Positions 57,713 through 64,000 of a stretch of DNA of 64,000 nucleotides are shown here, piece by piece (within the stretch, counting starts at the first letter, position 1; every line of letters begins with the position of its first letter). The DNA is from Bacillus_BD sp963708895. Its GTDB lineage: Bacteria > Bacillota > Bacilli > Bacillales > Cytobacillaceae. The notes under the pieces were generated by a model, which saw only the letters and a list, made by a program, of their open reading frames with translations, did no database searches and was not told where the DNA came from. Location: NCBI GenBank assembly GCA_963708895.1, contig CAVPUE010000002.1, positions 744,001 to 808,000 of the forward strand, given 5' to 3'. Both the position numbers and the translations under genes were made by a program.

Positions 57713-57750
57713 GTACAAAAATAAAACCATATCCACAGCTGGATATGGTT
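57713..57750 (-). terminator. Intrinsic terminator of the preQ1 riboswitch
   Basis: Minus strand AACCATATCCA (57750-57740), loop GCTG, TGGATATGGTT (57735-57725), then TTATTTTTG. Perfect 11-bp stem. A competing antiterminator is possible: CTATGG, CT, TTGAT pairs with ATCAA, CCATA (57774-57744), sharing the CCATA of the terminator. Confidence 0.9.
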
Positions 57751-57770
57751 GATGTGTAAGATCAAAGCCA

Positions 57771-57805
57771 TAGTTTTTTATAGAGGGTTACTGCTATGAA
57801 CCTCT
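57771..57805 (-). promoter_or_regulatory. preQ1-I riboswitch aptamer
   Basis: Minus strand begins AGAGGTTCATAGCAG and continues to CCCTCTATAAAAAACTA, matching the class I preQ1 consensus. P1 is AGAGG with CCTCT; the L1 segment CATAG pairs with CTATG after the A-rich tail to form the H-type pseudoknot. It stands before the queuosine precursor operon, whose end product preQ1 is the ligand of this class. Ligand binding is expected to repress. Confidence 0.93.
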
Positions 57806-57836
57806 GTATCTGTATATAAATCGATATTATATAGTA

Positions 57837-57865
57837 ATACTAGAGAAAAAAGTGTAATCTGTCAA
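57837..57865 (-). promoter_or_regulatory. Predicted promoter of the que operon
   Basis: On the minus strand a perfect -35 TTGACA (57865-57860), a 17-bp spacer and TAGTAT (57842-57837). Transcription would begin about 25 nt before the aptamer. The remainder of the gap to ymfF (57866-58060) holds no recognised feature other than the ymfF ribosome site AAGGAGG. Confidence 0.6.
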
Positions 57866-58060
57866 ATTATAAATAAATCTATTTTGTAGATCAAATGGAA
57901 TAGGAACGAGGAAAGAGCTAATGTCTTGCTATTTCCTTGATCCTGTAAAAATATAAGAGGTATAGTAAGAATATGTTGGTTATTATAGGTTAATATAGAA
58001 AAATAACTTACATAGTTTGTACATATGCTTAAAATAAGCAAAATTTAAGGAGGAAAGTGT

Positions 58061-59335
58061 ATGGGCGTTTTTTCGGAAGTAGTCACTGAATTAAAAGGGA
58101 TGAAGCTTCATGTGATCCCAACAGATAAATTTAAAACGAACACGATTGTTTTTAAAATGAAGGCTCCTTTAAATAAGACAGATGTAACAAAACGAGCGAT
58201 ACTTCCTCATGTATTACAAAGTAATTCTAATAAATATCGTACGACCGCAGAATTAAGATCCTATTTAGATGAATTATATGGAGCTATGTTTTATGTGGAC
58301 TTATCCAAAAAAGGTGAATACCATGTGATTAGCTTAACCATTGAGGTGGCAAATGAGAAGTTTCTATCACAATCACCGCCACTACTTCAAAAGGCATTTG
58401 AGTTTTTAACGGAAGTCATAAAAAATCCTCATGTGAATGAAGGTTCTTTTGACCCGTTGACTGTTGAAAATGAAAAACGTTCCCTAAAGCAGCGAATTCA
58501 ATCCATCTATGATGATAAAATGAAGTATTCGAATTTTCGGTTGATTCAGGAAATGTGTAAAGATGAGCCGTATGCCATGAATGTTCATGGACAACTTGAA
58601 GATGTTGAGACAATAACAGCAGCGAATTTATACGAGTACTATCAACAGGCCCTTTCTGAAGATGAACTTGATTTATATGTGGTTGGGGATGTAAATACTG
58701 AAGAAGTTGCGAAAACAGCCCAGCAACTAATGGATTTTGTAGAACACACAGCAAAGACAATTGATCGAAAAACAAAGAAAAACAGTAGTGATGTCAAAGA
58801 GATAAAAGAAGCCCAGGATGTGAAGCAAGGAAAATTAAATATTGGGTTCCGTACAAATGTCCTTTACGGTGATGAAGATTATTATGCGATCCAGGTGTAT
58901 AACGGAATATTTGGCGGATATTCTCACTCAAAGTTATTTATCAATGTTCGAGAAAAAGCGAGCCTTGCCTATTATGTTGCAAGTCGTTTAGAAAGTCATA
59001 AAGGTTTAATGCTTGTCATGTCTGGAATCGACAATAAAAATTATGAACAAGCGGTATCGATTATCAAAGAGCAAATCCAAGCAATGAATAACGGAGATTT
59101 TACCGAGGATGAAATCAGTCAAACAAAGGCTGTCATTAAAAATCAATTATTAGAAACAATCGATACGTCCAGAGGGATTGTCGAAATTCTGTATCATAAT
59201 GTTGTGTCAAAAGAAAATATCTCACTTGATGATTGGATCTCAAAAATGGATAAAGTATCAAAAGCTGACATCATAAAAGTGGCTAATAATATTGAATTAG
59301 ACACCATTTATTTCTTAACTGAGGGGGGTCAATAA
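58061..59335 (+). CDS. ymfF: M16 protease-like protein YmfF (inactive-type partner)
   Basis: M16-family protein of 424 residues, usually partner of YmfH. NCBI names this family EF-P 5-aminopentanol modification-associated protein. The HxxEH zinc motif is absent at the expected N-terminal position. The C-terminal half-domain signature GGYSHSKLFINVREKASLAYY is kept. It is the first gene of the ymfF-ymfH-ymfI group. Confidence 0.9.
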   Translation: MGVFSEVVTELKGMKLHVIPTDKFKTNTIVFKMKAPLNKTDVTKRAILPHVLQSNSNKYRTTAELRSYLDELYGAMFYVDLSKKGEYHVISLTIEVANEKFLSQSPPLLQKAFEFLTEVIKNPHVNEGSFDPLTVENEKRSLKQRIQSIYDDKMKYSNFRLIQEMCKDEPYAMNVHGQLEDVETITAANLYEYYQQALSEDELDLYVVGDVNTEEVAKTAQQLMDFVEHTAKTIDRKTKKNSSDVKEIKEAQDVKQGKLNIGFRTNVLYGDEDYYAIQVYNGIFGGYSHSKLFINVREKASLAYYVASRLESHKGLMLVMSGIDNKNYEQAVSIIKEQIQAMNNGDFTEDEISQTKAVIKNQLLETIDTSRGIVEILYHNVVSKENISLDDWISKMDKVSKADIIKVANNIELDTIYFLTEGGQ

Positions 59336-59339
59336 GAGT

Positions 59340-60629
59340 ATGGAAAAAATCGAATTTAAACAATTACAGGAAGAGCTTTATCATGAAAAGCTTGAGAATG
59401 GATTAGAAGTTTATATTCTTCCTAAAAAAGGCTTTAATAAAACGTTTGCTACATTTACAACGAAATATGGTTCGATTGATAATCATTTTGTTCCCCTTGG
59501 AAGTGAAGAATATATAAAGGTACCAGATGGGATTGCCCACTTTCTAGAACATAAACTGTTTGAAAAAGAAGATGGGGATGTGTTTCAGCAGTTTAGCAAA
59601 CAAGGGGCTTCAGCAAATGCGTTTACTTCTTTTACAAGAACTGCTTATTTGTTTTCAAGTACCTCGAACGTAGAACTAAACTTAGACACATTAATGGATT
59701 TTGTCCAAGAGCCTTATTTTAGTGAAAAAACAGTAGAAAAAGAAAAAGGGATTATCGGTCAGGAAATTACGATGTATGATGATAACCCTGATTGGCGTCT
59801 ATACTATGGTGTCATTCAAAACCTGTATGAGAATCATCCAGTCAGAATTGATATAGCTGGTACAGTGGAATCAATCTCCCATATAAATAAAGATCTGCTT
59901 TATGAGTGCTATGGAACCTTCTATCATCCAAGCAATATGTTGTTATTTGTTGTCGGACCTGTAAATGTAGAGCAAACTATGAAACAAATAAAAGACAATC
60001 AAAATAAAAAGCAGTTTGAACCTGTGACAGAAATTAAACGGCAATTTCCGAACGAGCCCGTTGCAGCTGCAGAGAAAAAACAAGTACTGCAAATGAATGT
60101 ACAAACCTCAAAATGTCTTGTCGGCATAAAAGCGAATCAGGTTGATCAATCAGGTTCTGACATGCTAAGAAATGAATTATCCCTTAATATTATTTTGGAT
60201 ATTTTATTTGGGAAAAGTTCAGATCATTATCAAAAGTTATACTCCGAGGGTTTAATTGATGATTCGTTTTCTTACGATTATAGTCAGGAAAAAGGATTTG
60301 GTTTTGCCATGATAGGTGGTGATACACCACATCCTGACAAGTTAGCAGAAACATTGAAAAGCATGTTATTGACAGCAAAACAGGGAGACAATTTTACTAC
60401 CGAGAGTTTGGAGCGGGCGAAGAAGAAAAAAATTGGTGGATTTCTTCGTGCTGTTAATTCACCTGAATATATCGCAAACCAATTTACACGTTATGCCTTT
60501 AATGAAATGAATTTATTTGATATTGTTCCTACATTAGAATCAATCACAATGGATGAAATAAAGACTGCCGCTGCAGAATTTATTTCAGAAGATCGATTTA
60601 CCGTATGTCAAGTAGTTCCTAATAAATAG
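59340..60629 (+). CDS. ymfH: M16 zinc protease YmfH
   Basis: M16 peptidase of 429 residues with the inverted zinc motif HFLEH (H67), the second ligand region EKEKGIIGQEITMYDDNPDW, and the SANAFTSFTRTAYLFS stretch typical of pitrilysin-like enzymes. It starts 4 bp after ymfF, so the active/inactive pair is probably a heteromer. Associated with EF-P modification by family naming. A terminator follows. Confidence 0.92.
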   Translation: MEKIEFKQLQEELYHEKLENGLEVYILPKKGFNKTFATFTTKYGSIDNHFVPLGSEEYIKVPDGIAHFLEHKLFEKEDGDVFQQFSKQGASANAFTSFTRTAYLFSSTSNVELNLDTLMDFVQEPYFSEKTVEKEKGIIGQEITMYDDNPDWRLYYGVIQNLYENHPVRIDIAGTVESISHINKDLLYECYGTFYHPSNMLLFVVGPVNVEQTMKQIKDNQNKKQFEPVTEIKRQFPNEPVAAAEKKQVLQMNVQTSKCLVGIKANQVDQSGSDMLRNELSLNIILDILFGKSSDHYQKLYSEGLIDDSFSYDYSQEKGFGFAMIGGDTPHPDKLAETLKSMLLTAKQGDNFTTESLERAKKKKIGGFLRAVNSPEYIANQFTRYAFNEMNLFDIVPTLESITMDEIKTAAAEFISEDRFTVCQVVPNK

Positions 60630-60652
60630 CGCCGACTCTGTCGGCGTTTTTT
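60630..60652 (+). terminator. Intrinsic terminator after ymfH
   Basis: CGCCGAC, loop TCT, GTCGGCG, then TTTTTT. Confidence 0.93.
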
Positions 60653-60709
60653 GCGTGTAGTGGTAAAATAAACTGAAATATCATTAAGAACGCTAAGGAA
60701 GTGATTACA

Positions 60710-61432
60710 TTGAATAAATATGTCTTAATTACTGGAGCAAGTGGTGGAATAGGAAGGGAAATCGCCTTGCTCTTGGCTAAAGAGGGTTATTCACTCTATC
60801 TACACTATCATCAAAATACCCCTTCTATTCGAGAATTGCTCCATCTTCTTTCCGCCTATAATGGAGAATATATTCCGATACAAGCAGATTTATCGACTAG
60901 AGACGGCTATAAAAAACTCGCTGACAATATCTTTTCTATCGATTCCATTGTCCATAATAGTGGGATTAGTCATTATGGTTTATTTGTTGATACAGATCCT
61001 GACAACCTTGAAGAAATGACGATGATTCATTTGACTTCACCCCTACTATTAACAAAAGAACTACTTCCTAAAATGATTAGACAACAACACGGAAATATAT
61101 TGTTTATTACATCCATTTGGGGACAAACAGGTGCAGCCTGTGAAGTCGTATACTCTACCGTAAAAGGAGCCCAAATTGCTTTTATTAAATCATTGAGTAA
61201 AGAAATGGCATTGAACGGAATCCGTGTGAATGGGATTGCCCCTGGTGCAGTAGAAACCTCTATGCTTTCACAATTTAGTGAACAAGAGCTCGAAATCGTG
61301 AAAGGAGAGATTCCAATGGGAAGATTTGCTCATACAAAAGATATAGCCGAAAGTGTATCTTTTTTACTTTCTGAAAAAGCTTCCTATATTACTGGGCAAA
61401 TTTTGGGGGTTAACGGTGGATGGTATACTTGA
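60710..61432 (+). CDS. ymfI: EF-P 5-aminopentanone reductase YmfI
   Basis: Short-chain dehydrogenase that reduces the 5-aminopentanone group on elongation factor P in B. subtilis. TTG 60710 (NKYVLITGASGGIGREIA) is preferred over an in-frame GTG at 60701 that overlaps AAGGAAGTG. The 240 residues have the NADP-binding TGASGGIG, the NSG motif, the catalytic YSTVK (YxxxK) and the C-terminal SYITGQILGVNGGW. It groups with ymfF and ymfH. Confidence 0.93.
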   Translation: MNKYVLITGASGGIGREIALLLAKEGYSLYLHYHQNTPSIRELLHLLSAYNGEYIPIQADLSTRDGYKKLADNIFSIDSIVHNSGISHYGLFVDTDPDNLEEMTMIHLTSPLLLTKELLPKMIRQQHGNILFITSIWGQTGAACEVVYSTVKGAQIAFIKSLSKEMALNGIRVNGIAPGAVETSMLSQFSEQELEIVKGEIPMGRFAHTKDIAESVSFLLSEKASYITGQILGVNGGWYT

Positions 61433-61522
61433 TGATTAAATTTGATTTGTTAAATAACATGCATAATTTGAACTTAACTATAACAAAATAACAAGGTAAT
61501 ACTTAAAAGGAGGTATATCAAT

Positions 61523-61771
61523 ATGTCTATATTAGATAACTGGGAACAATGGAAAGACTTTTTAGGAGATCGTTTAGAAAGTGCACAGGAACAAGGTATG
61601 TCACAATCAGCGATTAGTGATGTGGCTGTTCAAGTTGGTGATTATTTGGCAAAGCAAGTGGATCCGAAAAATCATCAAGAAAGAGTTCTTTCGGATTTAT
61701 GGTCTGTTGCTTCTCCTGATGAACAACAAGCGATTGCAAACCTTATGATTAAACTAGTACAGAATAAATAA
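61523..61771 (+). CDS. ymfJ: DUF3243 protein YmfJ
   Basis: 82-residue DUF3243 protein, function unknown. It begins MSILDNWEQWKDFLGDRLES and is predicted mostly helical. AAAGGAGG precedes the ATG. It is conserved between ymfI and ymfK in Bacillus. Confidence 0.9.
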   Translation: MSILDNWEQWKDFLGDRLESAQEQGMSQSAISDVAVQVGDYLAKQVDPKNHQERVLSDLWSVASPDEQQAIANLMIKLVQNK

Positions 61772-61811
61772 ATATCATCGGTGAAGGGCATCATCTCTCC
61801 CTTCATAAAAG

Positions 61812-61980
61812 TATTGTAGAGGGTTTTTGTTCTATTTATGGAGCAAAAATCCTCTTTTTTTATTCGTCATTACGAATTTTGCAGTTGTCCCTTTTCTCAA
61901 AAATATAAGACTGACTCTACATGAAAACAATGACAAATTGTTTTTTTCTTTCCAAAAGCTACAAATTTTGTAGAAAAGAT
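61812..61980 (+). mobile_element. MITE-like dispersed repeat, degenerate copy C
   Basis: From about 61864 to 61980 the sequence aligns to the second half of copies A and B: TACGAATTTTGCAG, CTTTTCTCAAAAATA, AAAACAATGACAA, and a decayed right arm TTTTGTAGAAAAGATCC. The first part is not clearly homologous and doubles as the ymfJ terminator. The near-identical 12-mers CCTTCATAAAAG (61800-61811) and CCTTAATAAAAG (61981-61992) flank exactly 169 bp and resemble the target of copy B, suggesting an old insertion. The left boundary is tentative. Confidence 0.55.
61818..61862 (+). terminator. Intrinsic terminator after ymfJ
   Basis: AGAGGGTTTTTGTTC (61818-61832) and GAGCAAAAATCCTCT (61841-61855), 15 pairs with two wobbles, then a T run. 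The gap from here to ymfK holds only repeat copy C and AT-rich sequence without a supported gene. Confidence 0.88.
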
Positions 61981-62152
61981 CCTTAATAAAAGGCAGTTTT
62001 TTCTTTCATCTTATAGTAAAATCAGCTATGATAGAAAATGGATGCTAAAGAGAAGGAAATAGTGAAAAATGGAAATCTACGATATCATATTTTACATATA
62101 ATATAGAAGAATGCTCTATCCTCAGAAAGGGAGACTTTAAGTTGTTAGGGGG

Positions 62153-62950
62153 ATGAAGTTGGAGAAACAGGAATGGTATTTAGAATATGAAATTCAAGCA
62201 AATAGGCCGGGTTTACTTGGGGATATCTCTTCTTTATTGGGTATGATGTCAATTAATATTGTGACGATCAATGGGGTAAAGGAAAATCGTCGTGGATTAT
62301 TAATATTAGTAAGAGATGATAAACAAATTCAAAGATTAGAGTCGATTTTACAAACAATGGATACAATAAATCTTATTAAGCTAAGGAAACCACAATTACA
62401 AGATCGACTGGCTGTACGTCATGGAAGATACATACAAAGAGATGCAGATGATAAAAAGACATTTCGTTTTAATCGAGACGATTTGGGAATATTAGTGGAT
62501 TTTATGGCTGAAATCTTCAAGCAGAAGGGGCACCAACTAGTTGGCATTAGAGGAATGCCACGTGTAGGTAAAACCGAATCGGTTGTAGCTTCAAGTGTTT
62601 GTGCGAATAAGAAGTGGTTATTTGTCTCATCTACTTTACTAAAGCAAACGATTCGAAATCAATTAATTGAAGAGGAATATAACGAAGATCATCTCTATAT
62701 TATTGATGGAATTGTTTCGACAAGAATCGTAAACGAAAGACATTGGCAACTCATTCGCGAAATTATGAGATTATCTGCAGTAAAAGTGATTGAGCATCCA
62801 GATATTTTTGTGCAAAACACAGAATATTCTCTTGATGATTTTGATTATATTATTGAGCTTCGTAATAATCCAGATGAAGAAATTACATACGATATTGTGG
62901 AAAAAAACAATTTGTTTTCTACTGCAGAATTTGGAGAGTTTGATTTTTAG
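62153..62950 (+). CDS. ymfK: DUF3388 protein YmfK
   Basis: 265-residue protein of unknown function. The N-terminus resembles an ACT domain (NRPGLLGDISSLLGMMSINIVTING). The C-terminal DUF3388 part has a P-loop-like GIRGMPRVGKTES and DFDYIIELRNNPDEE. ATG 62153 overlaps the AGGGGG ribosome site; TTG 62159 is an alternative start with better spacing. Conserved between ymfJ and ymfM. Nucleotide binding is inference. Confidence 0.88.
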   Translation: MKLEKQEWYLEYEIQANRPGLLGDISSLLGMMSINIVTINGVKENRRGLLILVRDDKQIQRLESILQTMDTINLIKLRKPQLQDRLAVRHGRYIQRDADDKKTFRFNRDDLGILVDFMAEIFKQKGHQLVGIRGMPRVGKTESVVASSVCANKKWLFVSSTLLKQTIRNQLIEEEYNEDHLYIIDGIVSTRIVNERHWQLIREIMRLSAVKVIEHPDIFVQNTEYSLDDFDYIIELRNNPDEEITYDIVEKNNLFSTAEFGEFDF

Positions 62951-62970
62951 GTAGTAGGAAGGTGTAACAG

Positions 62971-63876
62971 ATGACGGAATTAGGGACTATTTTAAAAGAA
63001 GCAAGAATAGCAAAAAATTTAAGTTTAGATGATTTACAGGAAATAACAAAAATTCAAAAAAGATATTTGATTGGCATTGAAGAAGGAAATTATAGTTTAA
63101 TGCCCGGAAACTTTTATGTTAGAGCTTTTATTAAACAGTATGCAGAAGCGGTTGGTCTTGACCCGGAAAAATTATTTGAAGAATTTAATAATGAAATTCC
63201 AAGTACACATGCAGATGATATTCCTGGGAAGCTTTCTAGAGTAAAGACAAAACAATCGCTCGGTGAAGGGAGTTCTAAGTTTTTAGACGTATTGCCCAAA
63301 TTACTCATTGTGATCGTTGTGATTGGTTTATTTGTTTTTATTTGGTGGTATTTATCAAAGAATACAGGAAATGATACAGATCCTATTTCTCAAGATGAAA
63401 ATAAACAAGAAACTACATATGAAGAATCGGAAGAATTAATTAAAGAAAATGAAGAAAAGAACGAGAAACCAGAAGTAGTAACGGACACTGAGGATGAGGA
63501 TAAACAGACTGATGAAGAAGTTGAAGAACCAGAAACACCGGTTCAAGAGTTAGCGTCTGTTGAGGCAAATGGAGCCAAATCAACCTATGAACTAAAGAAT
63601 GCCGATAAATTTGAATTAAAGGTTGTCTCAACTGGTGAAACATGGGTAAATATTAAGAATGGAAAAGGACATTCCTTTTTCCAAGGGATGTTGAAAAAAG
63701 GTGGAACAGAAAATCATAGCATTGATCTTTCGCAAGAAACCGAAGTTGTGATTGTGGCGGGAAGGTCATCAGAAACGGAAATTTACGTTAATGATCAAAA
63801 GCTAGAATATGCTGTTTCTCCAACAGAAGAGGTCCTTCAAAATATTACCATTCGCTATGTAAAAAGCATTCAATAG
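62971..63876 (+). CDS. ymfM: RodZ-like cell shape protein YmfM
   Basis: RodZ family protein of 301 residues. An N-terminal HTH_25 domain (LGTILKEARIAKNLSLDDL, YLIGIEEGNYSLMPGNFY) is followed by one transmembrane helix (LLIVIVVIGLFVFIWWYL, about residues 112-129). A long acidic linker and a C-terminal extracellular DUF4115 domain complete it. Expected to link MreB to the membrane. Located just upstream of pgsA, as in B. subtilis. Confidence 0.92.
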   Translation: MTELGTILKEARIAKNLSLDDLQEITKIQKRYLIGIEEGNYSLMPGNFYVRAFIKQYAEAVGLDPEKLFEEFNNEIPSTHADDIPGKLSRVKTKQSLGEGSSKFLDVLPKLLIVIVVIGLFVFIWWYLSKNTGNDTDPISQDENKQETTYEESEELIKENEEKNEKPEVVTDTEDEDKQTDEEVEEPETPVQELASVEANGAKSTYELKNADKFELKVVSTGETWVNIKNGKGHSFFQGMLKKGGTENHSIDLSQETEVVIVAGRSSETEIYVNDQKLEYAVSPTEEVLQNITIRYVKSIQ

Positions 63877-63903
63877 TCATCACGAGCTGGTGACTATTTT
63901 TCT
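63872..63903 (+). terminator. Intrinsic terminator after ymfM
   Basis: AATAGTCATCA and TGGTGACTATT (one wobble) with loop CGAGC and a T run; the 5' arm starts inside the ymfM stop region. Confidence 0.88.
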
Positions 63904-63970
63904 CGTAGGCATGAACAGTATAATACTGGAATAAACCCCAATAAGGGAGAAGTAATCGGAGGAAAATAAA

Positions 63971-64000
63971 GTGAACTTACCAAATAAAATTACCATTTCA
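63971..64000 (+). CDS. pgsA: CDP-diacylglycerol-glycerol-3-phosphate 3-phosphatidyltransferase, first codons
   Basis: GTG 63971 behind CGGAGGAAA opens a frame reading MNLPNKITIS that runs off the window. This matches the N-terminus of Bacillus PgsA, the phosphatidylglycerophosphate synthase that normally follows ymfM. Only ten residues are visible, so the call relies on this match and on synteny. Confidence 0.75.
   Translation, partial: MNLPNKITIS

Noticed and set aside
1..64000. CRISPR array, tRNA or rRNA genes, prophage or full-length insertion sequence
   Set aside because: No regularly spaced repeats, no tRNA or rRNA-like sequence and no transposase or integrase frame were seen anywhere in the window.

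Overview
The window is a contiguous piece of chromosome from an AT-rich, motile, endospore-forming Firmicute, almost certainly a member of Bacillaceae. Gene order follows the Bacillus subtilis fla/che to pgsA region closely, and it carries Bacillus-type markers: FliY, CheC/CheD, SigD, SwrB/YlxL, SpoVFA/SpoVFB, SpoIIIE, YlxY, MlpA, RNase J and the YmfF-YmfM series. The species cannot be named from this sequence alone.

Layout. 1-16090: downstream part of the fla/che operon (fliM fragment, fliY, cheY, fliO, fliP, fliQ, fliR, flhB, flhA, flhF, flhG, cheB, cheA, cheW, cheC, cheD, sigD, swrB), building the flagellar switch, the export gate and the chemotaxis core. 16236-23828: rpsB, tsf, pyrH, frr, uppS, cdsA, dxr, rseP. 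23942-30129: proS and polC. 30417-37581: the rimP-nusA-rnpM-ylxQ-infB-ylxP-rbfA-truB-ribF cluster, then rpsO and pnp to 40412. 40763-48782: ylxY, mlpA, ymxH, the dipicolinate synthase genes and asd-dapG-dapA, which together feed diaminopimelate and spore dipicolinate. 49026-55202: RNase J, a Nudix hydrolase, tepA, ylzJ, spoIIIE. 55262-57644 on the minus strand: a queF-queC-queD-queE operon for queuosine precursor synthesis behind a preQ1-I riboswitch. 58061-64000: ymfF, ymfH, ymfI, ymfJ, ymfK, a RodZ-like protein and the first codons of pgsA.

Three things stand out. First, a family of about 180-bp non-coding elements occurs three times (near 40.5, 52.7 and 61.9 kb), each time next to a terminator; one copy has imperfect terminal inverted repeats and a perfect 12-bp flanking duplication, so it looks like an uncharacterised MITE. 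Second, the preQ1 riboswitch appears to have a two-stage expression platform: an antiterminator/terminator switch, then a second terminator-like hairpin containing the queF Shine-Dalgarno sequence, with a 14-nt segment overlapping its 5' arm that is complementary to the aptamer. Third, CheB lacks its receiver domain.

Thirteen frame disruptions, all most simply explained as extra bases, break flhA (2), rpsB (2), rseP, polC, infB, pnp, dapA, the Nudix gene, queD and queF (2). Several of these genes are essential, and correcting each site restores a protein of family-typical length. They are best read as insertion-type sequencing or assembly errors, and each gene is annotated here as one unit with the disruption noted.
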